From contig JBAYJT010000001.1 in assembly GCA_041664965.1 (NCBI GenBank), positions 6,682 to 70,681 on the forward strand: 64,000 nucleotides of DNA, read 5' to 3'. This DNA comes from JBAYJT01 sp041664965 (GTDB lineage: Bacteria; Pseudomonadota; Gammaproteobacteria; UBA9339). Below, piece by piece: positions 38,082 through 48,318 of the stretch. Within the stretch, counting starts at the first letter, position 1; every line of letters starts with the position of its first letter. The notes below the pieces were generated by a model. It was not told the DNA's origin, did no database searches, and saw nothing but the letters and a program-made list of their open reading frames with translations. The position numbers and the translations under genes are program-made.

Positions 38082-38121
38082 ATTTTTCTCTTCGTAAAAA
38101 AATTTATAAATTTTTACAATA

Positions 38122-39891
38122 CTAAAATAAACCAGTAACGGCGCCGGTTTCCACATTCACATCAATGCGACGAAACGCAGGATTAGAAGAAGTTCCTGGC
38201 ATCAGTTTTATCGAACCAGCAACTGGACAAACAAATCCTGCTCCACGATAAATTAAAAAATCTCTCACAGAAAGTTTCCAATTTTTTGGCACACCTTTTT
38301 TATTTGGATCATCTGATAAACTCAAATGTGTTTTCACCATACATGTGCCAAGCTTGCTCAGCTCTGGATCTTTCTCAATTGTTTGCAATTTTTTCTTCGC
38401 TTCATCTGTATACTCAACACCATCGGCACCATAAATATTTTTTGCAATCAACTCAATTCTTTGTCCCATCGGCATATCTAAATCATACAAACATTTAAAA
38501 TTATTCGGTTCGTTACATGCCTCAATAACTGCATCAGCTAACTCCAAAGCACCTTCACCACCTTTTTCCCAATGATGCGAGCAAGCAAATCTGGCTCCTG
38601 CTGCTATAACCAAACGCTTCACTACCTCAACTTCTCTCGACGTGTCTCCACTGAAGGCGTTTAGACAAACCACGGGATTGATTCCGGCTTGATGAACAAT
38701 ATTAATGTGTTGCAAAAGATTTGCACAACCTTTCTCAACCCAATCTAAGTTTTCTTGTTTATACTCTTCTGGAATTGGACGACCTGGAACTGGAATCGGT
38801 GCTCCACCATGACATTTCAAAGCTCTAATAGTTGCAACTATCACAGCAGCATTTGGTTTGATGCCTGAATAACGACATTTTAGATCACAAAATTTTTCAA
38901 AACCTATATCCGCACCAAAACCTGATTCTGTTACAACATAATCAGCTAACTTTGCAGCAACACGATCTGCAATAATAGAAGATTGTCCAATAGCTATATT
39001 CGCAAATGGCCCAGCGTGCACAAAAACCGGCTGACCTTCTACCGTTTGAAGTAAATTTGGATTCAAAGCATCTAGCATCCAAGCTGTCATAGCTCCATCA
39101 ACTTCTAAATCTTTAGTTGTTACTGGTTTACCTTTTTTATCGTATGCAACAACTATTCTACCCATACGTTCACGAAAATCTTTTAGATCGCTAGCAATAG
39201 CCAAGATCGCCATAATTTCAGATGATACAGCGATATCAAAACGCGATTCCATGGTAAAACCATCCATTTTACCACCAAGACCAATCACCATTTTACGCAA
39301 AGCCTGCGCACAAAAATCTATAATCCAAGCAAACTGAATATTGTATGGATCTATATTTAGACGTCGTAACTTTTTCTGCGCTAATTCAGCATCATCATAG
39401 TTAGCTTCGTGCTGCATACGTGAGGTCAATGCAACCATTGCCAGATTATGCGCATTCATTATGGCATTAATATCTCCGGTAAGCCCCAGAGAAAAAGGTG
39501 TTAGTGGAATAACTTGCGACAAACCGCCTCCTGCTGCTGATCCTTTAATATTCATGGTTGGACCACCTGATGGCTGACGAATTGTAGCAATCGCCTTTAG
39601 CTTGCGCTTCGCTAAACCTTGCACCAATCCAATAGTTGTTGTCGATTTACCTTCCCCAAGTGGAGTCGGATTAATTGCAGTAATATCCACATATTTAGCA
39701 TCTGGTTTATCTTTTAGGCGATTTAAAATTTTCTTGCAATCAACCTTAGCAATGTAATTACCGTGCGGCAAAAGCTCATCAGGTAAAATTCCTATTTCTT
39801 TAGCAAGCTCAAAAATAGATTTCATATTTTTTTCTGCAGCTGCAGCAATTTCCCAGTCGGCATGTGATTTTGGATCAGGTAACAATGACAT
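38122..39891 (-). CDS. fhs: Formate-tetrahydrofolate ligase
   Basis: Makes 10-formyl-THF from formate, THF and ATP; the reverse reaction yields ATP. The 589 residues run slightly over the usual 555-560. The P-loop [20 protein letters not shown] lies near residue 77, [20 protein letters not shown] follows, and GMPAPVPGRP-like [16 protein letters not shown] lies near the middle. Chosen start has GGAGATTTTACTT before it. It is last in the fermentation run after ackA. The product feeds Fmt and purine synthesis. Confidence 0.95.
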   Translation of the reverse strand: MSLLPDPKSHADWEIAAAAEKNMKSIFELAKEIGILPDELLPHGNYIAKVDCKKILNRLKDKPDAKYVDITAINPTPLGEGKSTTTIGLVQGLAKRKLKAIATIRQPSGGPTMNIKGSAAGGGLSQVIPLTPFSLGLTGDINAIMNAHNLAMVALTSRMQHEANYDDAELAQKKLRRLNIDPYNIQFAWIIDFCAQALRKMVIGLGGKMDGFTMESRFDIAVSSEIMAILAIASDLKDFRERMGRIVVAYDKKGKPVTTKDLEVDGAMTAWMLDALNPNLLQTVEGQPVFVHAGPFANIAIGQSSIIADRVAAKLADYVVTESGFGADIGFEKFCDLKCRYSGIKPNAAVIVATIRALKCHGGAPIPVPGRPIPEEYKQENLDWVEKGCANLLQHINIVHQAGINPVVCLNAFSGDTSREVEVVKRLVIAAGARFACSHHWEKGGEGALELADAVIEACNEPNNFKCLYDLDMPMGQRIELIAKNIYGADGVEYTDEAKKKLQTIEKDPELSKLGTCMVKTHLSLSDDPNKKGVPKNWKLSVRDFLIYRGAGFVCPVAGSIKLMPGTSSNPAFRRIDVNVETGAVTGLF

Positions 39892-39939
39892 AAGTAAAAT
39901 CTCCAAGTAAAAATATCTAAAAAAATCTGTCGGTTATTA

Positions 39940-41127
39940 TTATCCGTCTAACAATGCTCTTGTATGATTAGCAATAATAATTTCTTCGTCAGTTGGAATT
40001 ACCCAAACTGCTGCACTACTAGACTCCGCACTAATTTTTGTCGGTTCAATAATTCGTTTTGCATTTTTTTCCATATCAAGTTCTATTCCCAACCAACGCA
40101 AACGCTCTCCCACCATAGATCGAATTGCGGTGGCATTTTCTCCAACTCCGCCGGTAAATACAAAGCCATCAATCCCCTGCAACTCCGCTGCTAGCGCACC
40201 AGCAAACAAAACCACTCTTTGTACGTAAACATCTATGGCCAATTTTGCCGAAGCCTTATCGCTGGCAAGTAAATCGCGCATATCAGAACTTACTTCCGAT
40301 AAGCCCAACAACCCAGACTCACGATAAAATACATTTAGCATTTGATCTGTATTCAAATTATATTTGTTCATCATGTAAAGAACAGCACCTGGATCAATCG
40401 AATCGCAGCGTGTTCCCATGGGCAGCCCACCAATCCCTGTAAAACCAATCGATGTGGCGACGCTTTTTTGGTTCTTGATCGCTGCCATTGTGGACCCATT
40501 TCCAAGATGCGCTACAATAAATTTTCCACTTGCTGCCTGAGATGACATACAAATAGAAAACTGCGAAGCTATGTATTCATAGGACAAACCATGAAATCCA
40601 TAGCGCCTAATGCCATCATCTCTAAATCTCTTTGGCAAAGCATACGTTTGAGAAATAGGATCGCACGTAACATGAAATCCGGTATCAAAACAAGCAACTT
40701 GCAAAACTTGAGGCAGCTCCTGTTCTAAAATTTGAATTCCCTTGATATTAAAAGGTTGATGCAATGGCATGATTTGATTGTACGAGGAAAGTTCCTCGAT
40801 AATACTATCATTCAGAACAAGGGGCGCAAAATATTTTGGTCCACCATGCACAACGCGATGCCCAGCTGCCACTATTATAAATCCCCGTGCTAATACCCAA
40901 CTCAAGATATACTCAATGGCTTGTCTATAATATGTATCTTTTTCTCCCTGTATATCAATGTCAGATGCAAAAGTCTCGCCCGTAGAACAGGATTCTGTTT
41001 TAAAAGTTGGCTTAACTAGGATCCTATCTACTATTCCTTTAAACTCTTTTCTTAACTTATCGCCTATAGAAAATACAGCAAACTTTATTGTCGAAGAACC
41101 AGCATTGATCACTAGAATCGCTTTCAC
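39940..41127 (-). CDS. ackA: Acetate kinase
   Basis: Transfers phosphate from acetyl phosphate to ADP. The 395 residues match the family. NAGSSTIKFAVF opens the protein, GHRVVHGG lies near 90, FDTGFHVT and RRYGFHGLSYEYIA near 150-190, HLGNGSTMAAI near 210 and FTGGVGENATAIR near 330. It lies 19 bases after phaB and 48 before fhs. With nifJ and the phosphate acyltransferase it completes pyruvate to acetate plus ATP. Confidence 0.96.
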   Translation of the reverse strand: MKAILVINAGSSTIKFAVFSIGDKLRKEFKGIVDRILVKPTFKTESCSTGETFASDIDIQGEKDTYYRQAIEYILSWVLARGFIIVAAGHRVVHGGPKYFAPLVLNDSIIEELSSYNQIMPLHQPFNIKGIQILEQELPQVLQVACFDTGFHVTCDPISQTYALPKRFRDDGIRRYGFHGLSYEYIASQFSICMSSQAASGKFIVAHLGNGSTMAAIKNQKSVATSIGFTGIGGLPMGTRCDSIDPGAVLYMMNKYNLNTDQMLNVFYRESGLLGLSEVSSDMRDLLASDKASAKLAIDVYVQRVVLFAGALAAELQGIDGFVFTGGVGENATAIRSMVGERLRWLGIELDMEKNAKRIIEPTKISAESSSAAVWVIPTDEEIIIANHTRALLDG

Positions 41128-41146
41128 AACTTAAACTCCTCTAAAA

Positions 41147-41890
41147 TTAATACATGCACAAACCGCCGTTAATAGAAAAATCCGCACCAGTTATATAACC
41201 AGATGCATCATCAGCTAAAAAGACGGCTAAACGCGCCACTTCTTCCCCCTGCCCTAATCTTCCAACTGGTATTTGCGCAATAATTTTCTCCATAACTTCT
41301 CCCGGTATATCTTTCATCATATCTGTCATGATATAGCCTGGGGATATAGAGTTCACAGTAATATTTTTACGCGCTGTTTCTAAAGCTAATGATTTAGTAA
41401 AACCATAAATACCAGCCTTAGCCGCAGCATAATTAGTTTGACCAAACTGGCCTCTTAAGGCATTAACCGATGACATGTTAACAATACGACCATAGCCATT
41501 ATCTAACATCATATCTAAAATTGGCTTAGTAACATTAAAAAGACTATTTAGATTAGTTTCTATCACTTTATCCCAATCTTCTTTAGCCATTTTTTTCAAA
41601 GTAATATCGCGTGTAATACCAGCATTATTGATTAACACATCTATTTTTGTATATTTACTCTTCAGTTCAGCCAAAACTTTTTGGCATTCGGCATAATCTG
41701 TAACATTGCAAACAACAGCATCAACATCCGAAAAACCATCTTTCTTTTGCTGCTCTACCCAGATTTTATTTCGCTCCGCATTAGTTGCTGAAGCTATCAC
41801 AAAATATTTACCACTTTTCAGAAATTCGCGGCAAATAGCCGAACCAATACCACGCACACCACCAGTTACTAAAACTATTTTTTTACCCAT
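41147..41890 (-). CDS. phaB: Acetoacetyl-CoA reductase (PhaB-like SDR)
   Basis: Short-chain dehydrogenase predicted to reduce acetoacetyl-CoA to 3-hydroxybutyryl-CoA. The 247 residues show the cofactor loop TGGVRGIGSAICREF, NNAGITRDITLKKM, the catalytic Ser in VNMSSVNALRGQFGQTNYAA with YAAAK, and the C-terminal SGYITGADFSINGGLCM. The FGQTNYAAAKAG pattern is PhaB-type. It lies directly after phaA. No PHA synthase gene is in the window, so the branch may serve polymer storage or NAD(P)H disposal. Confidence 0.9.
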   Translation of the reverse strand: MGKKIVLVTGGVRGIGSAICREFLKSGKYFVIASATNAERNKIWVEQQKKDGFSDVDAVVCNVTDYAECQKVLAELKSKYTKIDVLINNAGITRDITLKKMAKEDWDKVIETNLNSLFNVTKPILDMMLDNGYGRIVNMSSVNALRGQFGQTNYAAAKAGIYGFTKSLALETARKNITVNSISPGYIMTDMMKDIPGEVMEKIIAQIPVGRLGQGEEVARLAVFLADDASGYITGADFSINGGLCMY

Positions 41891-41909
41891 TTTCTATTCC
41901 TCCAATTCT

Positions 41910-43088
41910 TTAACGCTGAATAGCCATGGCTATTCCCATACCACCGCCAATACAAAGTGTGGCTAAGCCTTTATGCGCATCGCGTTTAATCATTTCATAA
42001 AGCAGTGTCACTAAAAGACGCGCTCCGGAAGCACCAATAGGGTGCCCAAGTGCAATTGCTCCACCATTGACATTAACTTTATTAGTGTCCCAACCCATTT
42101 CACGATTCACAACAATCGCCTGAGCTGCAAAAGCTTCATTAGCCTCAATCAGATCTAAATCTTGCACAGTCCAACCAGCTTTAGCTAAACATTTTTTGGA
42201 AGATGCGATTGGTCCTGTCCCCATAATTTTTGGATCCACACCAGCCGAAGCACAGGCTACAAAACGCGCCATGGGCTTTAAATTTAGCTGTTTAGCTTTT
42301 TCCGCACTCATTAAAACAACAGCAGCGGCACTATCATTAATGCCTGAAGAATTCCCTGCTGTAACTGTACCATCTTTTTTAAAGGCTGGTTTTAACTTGG
42401 CCAAATCTTCTAATGTAGTTTTGGGCCGTGGAAACTCATCTTTGTTAAAAACAATGGGCTCTTTCTTGCCTTGCGGAACTGTTATAGGAATAATTTCATC
42501 GCCAAAGCGATTAGACTCTTGTGCCGCTTTGTGTTTTTGCTGTGATAAAACAGCAAATTTATCCTGATCTTCCCTAGAAATCTTAAATTGCTCTGCTACA
42601 TTCTCCGCTGTAACACCCATGTGATAATGATTGTAAGCATCAACTAAGCCGTCTTCCAACATAGTATCTTGCATCGCCCAATCTCCCATGCGCTTCCCTT
42701 TGCGCGAACCAGCTAGAACATGTGGCGATAAACTCATGTTTTCCTGCCCACCTGCGATAATAACTTGTGCATCTCCAGCTAAAATAGCCTGAACGCCTAA
42801 ATGAATCGCCTTAATACCAGAGCCACAAACTTTATTTATAGTAAACTCTGGTACATCAATCGGTATGCCTGCAGAAATACCAGCCTGACGCGCTGGATTT
42901 TGTCCAGCACCTGCTGTAAGCACCTCACCCATTATCACTTCATCTACATCTTTTCCCGCTATACCACACCGGGTGATCAGCTCTTTTATTACCAAAGAGC
43001 CTAAAGTACTCGCTGGCATTTCAGCTAAAACACCATTAAAAGATCCAATTGCTGTACGCCCCGCCGCAACTATAACAACTTCATTCAT
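41910..43088 (-). CDS. phaA: Acetyl-CoA acetyltransferase (thiolase)
   Basis: Condenses two acetyl-CoA to acetoacetyl-CoA, or the reverse. The 392 residues match the family. The acyl-accepting Cys is in NKVCGSGIKAIHLG near residue 88, GHPIGASGARLLVTLLYEM carries the catalytic His near 348, and CIGGGMGIAMAIQR carries the second Cys. It sits between the phosphate acyltransferase and phaB. Confidence 0.95.
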   Translation of the reverse strand: MNEVVIVAAGRTAIGSFNGVLAEMPASTLGSLVIKELITRCGIAGKDVDEVIMGEVLTAGAGQNPARQAGISAGIPIDVPEFTINKVCGSGIKAIHLGVQAILAGDAQVIIAGGQENMSLSPHVLAGSRKGKRMGDWAMQDTMLEDGLVDAYNHYHMGVTAENVAEQFKISREDQDKFAVLSQQKHKAAQESNRFGDEIIPITVPQGKKEPIVFNKDEFPRPKTTLEDLAKLKPAFKKDGTVTAGNSSGINDSAAAVVLMSAEKAKQLNLKPMARFVACASAGVDPKIMGTGPIASSKKCLAKAGWTVQDLDLIEANEAFAAQAIVVNREMGWDTNKVNVNGGAIALGHPIGASGARLLVTLLYEMIKRDAHKGLATLCIGGGMGIAMAIQR

Positions 43089-43122
43089 ATGGTTTCTCCT
43101 TTCGTGTTTATTGCAAAGGATG

Positions 43123-43170
43123 GGTACAATTTGTACCTACCCTCAACCGTCGACAAAATGTCGACAGTTG
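43123..43170. other. Two tandem hairpins between phaA and the acyltransferase
   Basis: GGTACAA-T-TTGTACC at 43123-43137 and CAAC-c-GTCGACA-aaa-TGTCGAC-a-GTTG at 43144-43170. Neither is followed by a T run, so they look more like mRNA processing or stabilising hairpins, or protein-binding palindromes, than simple terminators. Confidence 0.5.
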
Positions 43171-43184
43171 AAAATAAATTTCAT

Positions 43185-44117
43185 TTAGCTATGATAATCA
43201 CAATAAATTTTCGCTAAAGCACAGGAAAGCAAGTGCTCTATAGCTGGCGAAGATCTGCGCATCAAAATTATCGGAACTTTAGCTCCAACAACAATACCAG
43301 CACTTTGTCCACCAGCCAGGTAATCCAAAATTTTAACAGCAATATTACCGGAATTCAGATCTGGTGATATAAAAATATCTGGCAAACCTGGCAACACTGG
43401 CTGAAAGCGCTTAATTTTCATAGCTTCTTTGGAAATTGCTAAGTCAATCGATATTGGGCCATCCAAAACGCCGCCCGTAATTTGACCTCTTTCCGCCATT
43501 TTACAAAGCACTGCCGCATCTAACGTAGCTTGAATGTTTTCTGAAACTGTTTCCACCGCCGCTAGAAGAGCAACATTTGGCTTACTAACCCCTAAAGCAT
43601 GCATAAAATTTATGGCATTTTGCACAATATCTTTCTTCATACTAATATCAGGTGCAATATTTATGGCAACGTCTGAAAAAATCATCTGCTTTGGATAACT
43701 GGGAACATCCATAAGCAAACAGTGGCTGACACGCCTGTTTGTACGTAAACCGCTTTCTCTTGCTATAACCTCTCGCATGATCTCTTCTGTATGAATATCG
43801 CCTTTCATCAAAGAATTTACTTTGCCTTGCTTAGCAAATTGAATCGCTAGTTTAGCAGCAGCTACAGGGTCTTCCGCATCTACGCACTCATAGCTGGAAA
43901 TATCTAATCCCGCTTCTTTAGCCACATGAGTAATTTGCTTTCGAAGACCAAACAAAATCGGAGTAATTAGTTTTTTTTGAGTCGAAAGAATTACAGCTTC
44001 TAAAGACTCTTTAGTCGTTGGACTAACAACTCCAACTATCAGATCGTTTTTAATAGCGGTTGCTTTATCAATCAGTTTTTTATTTCTGGGCGTTGCTTCT
44101 GAAGAATGGTTAGTCAT
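43185..44117 (-). CDS. Phosphate acetyl/butyryltransferase
   Basis: Member of the PTA/PTB family, converting acyl-CoA plus phosphate to acyl phosphate. The 310 residues lack the extra N-terminal domain of long Pta. SLMKGDIHTEEIMREVIARE, FSDVAINIAPD and GVLDGPISIDLAIS are typical of the PTB-like branch, as is the AGIVVGAKVPIILMRRSS ending. Acetyl-CoA is the likely substrate because ackA and nifJ share the run, but butyryl-CoA cannot be excluded. A repeat copy lies between it and nifJ. Confidence 0.88.
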   Translation of the reverse strand: MTNHSSEATPRNKKLIDKATAIKNDLIVGVVSPTTKESLEAVILSTQKKLITPILFGLRKQITHVAKEAGLDISSYECVDAEDPVAAAKLAIQFAKQGKVNSLMKGDIHTEEIMREVIARESGLRTNRRVSHCLLMDVPSYPKQMIFSDVAINIAPDISMKKDIVQNAINFMHALGVSKPNVALLAAVETVSENIQATLDAAVLCKMAERGQITGGVLDGPISIDLAISKEAMKIKRFQPVLPGLPDIFISPDLNSGNIAVKILDYLAGGQSAGIVVGAKVPIILMRRSSPAIEHLLSCALAKIYCDYHS

Positions 44118-44168
44118 AGTTTATCTGCTCCTAATTTTTTATTTCGCTCCTACGGGGTTTAATGGTCA

Positions 44169-44220
44169 GAAACATGTCCGCGGGTTTTCATTATAAATCA
44201 ATGTGTTACAAAAAGAAACG
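44169..44220 (+). repeat. Dispersed palindromic repeat, copy 7
   Basis: GAAACATGTCCGCGGGTTTT, CATTATAAATCAATGTGTTA, then CAAAAAGAAACG. Inserted between nifJ and the phosphate acyltransferase gene. The CCGCGG centre is the most divergent core of the set. Confidence 0.8.
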
Positions 44221-44225
44221 CAAAT

Positions 44226-47200
44226 CTACAGCGTTTTATATTTTTGCCAACGCCTCTTCACGTCTTTTTCAGCAAGTTCCAACATTTTTTTGGCATGCTC
44301 TGGATCTTGCTGCTGCAAAATGCGATAACGGTTTTCATTATACATATACTCGCTTAAAGGGATACTTGGCTCCGGCGAATCTAATTGCAATGGATTTAAG
44401 CCTTGTTCAATGAGACGCGGATCGTGACGATAAAGCAACCAATAACCACTGTTTACTGCAAGCTTTTGTTGTTTCAAACCATCCTGCATATCGATCCCAT
44501 GAGCTATACAATGCGAATAAGCAATGATAAGCGAAGGACCAGGGTAGCTTTCCGCCTCTAGAAAAGCTTTTAACGCTTGGTTAGGATTGGCTCCTAAAGC
44601 TATGCTCGCAACATACACGTCACCATAGGTCATCGCCATTAAACCCAGATCTTTTTTAGCTGCAGCTTTTCCATGTGTAGCAAATTTAGCTACTGCACCA
44701 CGCGGTGTTGCTTTGGAAGATTGTCCACCTGTATTGGAATAAACTTCTGTGTCCATAACTAAAATATTAATTTTGCGACCACTAGCTAAAACATGATCTA
44801 AGCCACCATAGCCTATATCATAAGCCCAACCATCCCCTCCTACTGCCCAAACGCTTGGACGTACTAGATAATCAGCCAAAGAAAATAATTGCTTGGATTG
44901 AGTGTCGCTATGTGTGCTTAGTAATTTTTTCAGCTCCTCAATTCGCATGCGCTGCGCTTCGATTTCGGCAGCTGTATTTAATTGCGAAGATACCAGCTCT
45001 TTTACTAAAGTAGGATTTAACTTATTGCCCAAAGTTTTCAGCAATTCCAAAGCATATTCTCTATGCTTATCAGCTGTTAAGGCAAATCCCAAACCAAATT
45101 CGGCGTTATCTTCAAAGAGCGAGCCAGAATAAGCCGGCCCTCGCCCTTTGGTATCACGCACCCAAGGATTGGTCGGCAAATTACAACCGTAAACTAAAGA
45201 GCAACCACAAGCATCAGCAATTAATAATCTATCGCCATAAAGTTGCGACAAAATACGCACATATGGAGACTCACCACAACCTGCACAAGCTCCACAAAAC
45301 TCAAAAAACTGCGGTAAATATTGCGCCCCACGTACATTATTTAAATCCAACTCATCGCGGGAAGGAGTTGGTAATCCACTAAAAAATTCAACGTTGGCGC
45401 GCTCGCTATCCAAAATTTCTGGTTTTGGCGCCATATTTAAGGCTTTTTTGGCACCACCAGCGACCTTCACTGGACAAGACAAGGCGCATAAACCGCATCC
45501 TGTGCAGTCGTCGCAATAGACTTGTAAAGTAAAATTTTGCTCCTGAATTTTCGGATCGCGTAATTTCGCAGATTTAAACCCTGCTGGAGCACCTTTAAGT
45601 AAATTCGATGGATAACGCTTCGCTCTGATAGCACTATGTGGACAAACAATACTGCACTGGCCACATTGCACACAAGCATCTTGATCCCAAACTGGCAAAG
45701 AAAATGCTATGTTACGTTTTTCCCAACAAGTGCTTTCTGGCGGATAAGAACCATCGAGTGGAATAGCGCTAACTGGTAATTCATCACCGCGATCATCCAG
45801 CATCTTCCCAATAACATCGCGTATAAACGGCGGCGCGGAAGAACTCACAGCCGGAATTAGAGCAATCTTAGAAGTTACTGTTTTTGGCACTTCTACTTGA
45901 TGTAAATTAGCTAAAGCTTGGTCAACCGCTGCAAAATTCTGCTCTAATGCTGCCTCGCCTTTTTTGCCGTAAGATTTCTCAATACTGGCTTTAATTTTTT
46001 CTATTGCGGCGCTTTTCGGTAAAACATTGCTGAGCGCAAAGAAACAAGTCTGCATAATAGTGTTAATACGCCCGCCCATGCCAGCCATATCTGCAACTTT
46101 ATAGGCATCAATTACGTAAAAAGAAATTTGCTTTTCGATAATTTCTTTCTGGATAACTTCTGGTAAATGCTGCCAAATCTCCTTCGGGCCATATATGCTA
46201 TTCAATAAAAAAGTCGCCTTTGGTGCAGCTTTCTCTAATACATCAAATCTACTAATTAAACCATACTGATGGCAACCTATAAAATTTGCCGCTTGAATTA
46301 AATAAGTAGAGTGGATTGGTTTTGGGCTGAAACGTAGATGAGAAATGGTTTTCGAACCAGATTTTTTCGCATCATAGACAAAATAAGCTTGCGTAAATTG
46401 ATCCGTTTCTTCGCCAATAATTTTAACTGTGTTTTTATTAGCACTCACCGTACCATCTGCACCTAAACCATAAAACACAGCTCGTTTCACATAGTCTGGC
46501 TCGATCACAAATTTAGGATCATAAATTAAACTAGTATTGGTAACATCATCCACAATACCGACAGTAAAATTATGCTTTGGTTTATCTTTGCCAAGCTCAA
46601 CAAAAATCGCTTGCACCATAGCTGGAGTAAATTCTTTAGAACCAATACCAAAACGTCCGCCAATAATTTTTGGTAGAACCTTAGTTTGCAGTGTTCCTGC
46701 GTTATGAGCTTCCAAAAGAGTCGCAGCAACTTCCGTGTAAAGCGGTTCGCCAACAGCACCAGACTCTCTGCAACGATCTAATACTGCAATTTTCTTGCAT
46801 TGTTTAGGCAGTAGTTTCAAGAATTCTTCTTTAGGGAAGGGACGAAATAGGTGGACCTTGATCACACCAACTTTTTCACCTTGCGCGGTCAAATATTCTA
46901 CTGTTTCAGCTACAGTTTCAGCACCAGAACCCATGAGCACAATTACTTTTTCAGCATCTTTAGCGCCTACATATTCCAACAGCCCATAATTACGTCCAGT
47001 AATTTTAGCAAACTCTTGCATGGTTTCAGTGAGAATATTGGGCAAAGCATCATAAAATTTATTGCCTGATTCACGCGCTTGAAAAGCAGTATCAGAGTTT
47101 TGCACGGCACCACGTACCAAAGGATCATTCGGCGTAAGCTTCCGAGCACGATGCTCATCTATTAACTTCATGTCCATCATTGCGAGCATTTCTTCATCAG

Positions 47201-47777
47201 AGAGAAGATTAATTTTATTGACCTCGTGACTAGTGCGAAACCCGTCGAAATAATGCAAAAATGGCAAACGTGATTTCAAGCTAGCTACTTCAGAAATTAA
47301 TGCAAAATCGTGAGCTTCTTGCACGCTATTGGAACAAAGCATGACAAAACCAGTTGCGCGAGCAGCCATAACATCGCTGTGATCGCAATAAATTGACATG
47401 CCCTGATAAGCTAAAATACGCGAGGCAATATGAAACACAGTCGGCGTAAGCTCGCCCGCTATGCGATACATGTTGGGGATCATTAAAAGTAAGCCTTGCG
47501 AAGCTGTAAAAGTTGTCGCCAAAGCTCCAGTTTGAATCGCACCGTGAATAGCACCAGCAGCACCGCCTTCACTTTGCATTTCAACTATGTGCGGGACAGT
47601 GCCCCAAATATTTTTACGTCCATCAGTTGCCCATTGATCGGTGTATTCACCCATGGCCGATGCTGGTGTGATTGGATAAATAATACAAATCTCGTTAACT
47701 TTATAAGCAACATAGGCTACCGCCTCATTGCCTTCCATGATGCCAATCTTCCCTTCGCCTTTGGTTTTTTCTGTCAT
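44226..47777 (-). CDS. nifJ: Pyruvate:ferredoxin (flavodoxin) oxidoreductase
   Basis: Oxidises pyruvate to acetyl-CoA and CO2 and passes electrons to ferredoxin or flavodoxin; oxygen-sensitive. The single chain has 1183 residues from MTEKTKGEGK with all domains: the pyruvate-binding N-terminus (IIYPITPASAMGEYTDQWA), domain II, and two 4Fe-4S clusters (CVQCGQCSIVCP near 710 and CDDCTGCGLCALSCPV near 760). A third cluster's Cys lie in CGACAGCGESPY, and the thiamine-PP site is GGDGWAYDIGYGGLDHVLAS near 990. GAGG precedes the ATG. It is the first gene of the fermentation run. No ferredoxin or hydrogenase gene is in the window. Confidence 0.97.
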   Translation of the reverse strand: MTEKTKGEGKIGIMEGNEAVAYVAYKVNEICIIYPITPASAMGEYTDQWATDGRKNIWGTVPHIVEMQSEGGAAGAIHGAIQTGALATTFTASQGLLLMIPNMYRIAGELTPTVFHIASRILAYQGMSIYCDHSDVMAARATGFVMLCSNSVQEAHDFALISEVASLKSRLPFLHYFDGFRTSHEVNKINLLSDEEMLAMMDMKLIDEHRARKLTPNDPLVRGAVQNSDTAFQARESGNKFYDALPNILTETMQEFAKITGRNYGLLEYVGAKDAEKVIVLMGSGAETVAETVEYLTAQGEKVGVIKVHLFRPFPKEEFLKLLPKQCKKIAVLDRCRESGAVGEPLYTEVAATLLEAHNAGTLQTKVLPKIIGGRFGIGSKEFTPAMVQAIFVELGKDKPKHNFTVGIVDDVTNTSLIYDPKFVIEPDYVKRAVFYGLGADGTVSANKNTVKIIGEETDQFTQAYFVYDAKKSGSKTISHLRFSPKPIHSTYLIQAANFIGCHQYGLISRFDVLEKAAPKATFLLNSIYGPKEIWQHLPEVIQKEIIEKQISFYVIDAYKVADMAGMGGRINTIMQTCFFALSNVLPKSAAIEKIKASIEKSYGKKGEAALEQNFAAVDQALANLHQVEVPKTVTSKIALIPAVSSSAPPFIRDVIGKMLDDRGDELPVSAIPLDGSYPPESTCWEKRNIAFSLPVWDQDACVQCGQCSIVCPHSAIRAKRYPSNLLKGAPAGFKSAKLRDPKIQEQNFTLQVYCDDCTGCGLCALSCPVKVAGGAKKALNMAPKPEILDSERANVEFFSGLPTPSRDELDLNNVRGAQYLPQFFEFCGACAGCGESPYVRILSQLYGDRLLIADACGCSLVYGCNLPTNPWVRDTKGRGPAYSGSLFEDNAEFGLGFALTADKHREYALELLKTLGNKLNPTLVKELVSSQLNTAAEIEAQRMRIEELKKLLSTHSDTQSKQLFSLADYLVRPSVWAVGGDGWAYDIGYGGLDHVLASGRKINILVMDTEVYSNTGGQSSKATPRGAVAKFATHGKAAAKKDLGLMAMTYGDVYVASIALGANPNQALKAFLEAESYPGPSLIIAYSHCIAHGIDMQDGLKQQKLAVNSGYWLLYRHDPRLIEQGLNPLQLDSPEPSIPLSEYMYNENRYRILQQQDPEHAKKMLELAEKDVKRRWQKYKTL

Positions 47778-47790
47778 AAACACCTCGATC

Positions 47791-47847
47791 TTAACTTGAA
47801 AATATAACCCATTGATTTATAAAGAAATCATGTAGACATGTTTTTTA
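47791..47847 (-). repeat. Dispersed palindromic repeat, copy 8
   Basis: CCCATTGATTTATAAAGAAA followed by TCATGTAGACATGTTTTTT. The core CATGTAGACATG is a perfect palindrome apart from its two central bases. It lies between nifJ and the GNAT gene and covers the GNAT stop codon. Confidence 0.85.
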
Positions 47848-48309
47848 TCTTTTTAAATGTTTTATCAAGAAATAATCATATTGATTTTCTATATTTGCTA
47901 CAAAAATCGGTAATTTGGCAAAAACTTCGTAACCATTTTTTAAATAAAAATCTAGTGCCTGAAAAGTCGCAGTGTTAACCTTCATATAAATAGCATTGTC
48001 CTTACGAGCACACTCTTCAGCTTTTTCCAATAAGCGCGAACCTAGCCTTTGCTTACGTAATGATTCATCAACCCATAATAGCTCGATATTAAAGACTCCA
48101 AGACGGCAACACGCACATAGCCCAGCCATAAGATTATTATTTTCATTATGATATGCCAGAATATAATTATTTATTTCAAAAGCACCAACTTTGCTGAAAT
48201 TATATCCCCTCACTTGGTTGCGCAGCGCTTCACAAATTGGATGCGTTGGTGAACATTCCTTATGCAAAGAAAATGTGAGATTGCTGATATTTGTTTTATC
48301 AATATTCAT
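47845..48309 (-). CDS. GNAT-family N-acetyltransferase
   Basis: Predicted acetyl-CoA-dependent acyltransferase of 154 residues. The acetyl-CoA loop reads RKQRLGSRLLEKAEECARKD and the fold is completed by VNTATFQALDFYLKNGYEVF. The substrate is unknown. Its stop codon falls within a repeat copy. It follows galE by nine bases. Confidence 0.88.
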   Translation of the reverse strand: MNIDKTNISNLTFSLHKECSPTHPICEALRNQVRGYNFSKVGAFEINNYILAYHNENNNLMAGLCACCRLGVFNIELLWVDESLRKQRLGSRLLEKAEECARKDNAIYMKVNTATFQALDFYLKNGYEVFAKLPIFVANIENQYDYFLIKHLKR

Positions 48310-48318
48310 TAGGCTTCA

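Noticed and set aside
37612..38097. 161-codon frame antisense to rsfS
   Set aside because: Its Phe/Leu-rich composition is the complement of the Lys-rich rsfS tail.
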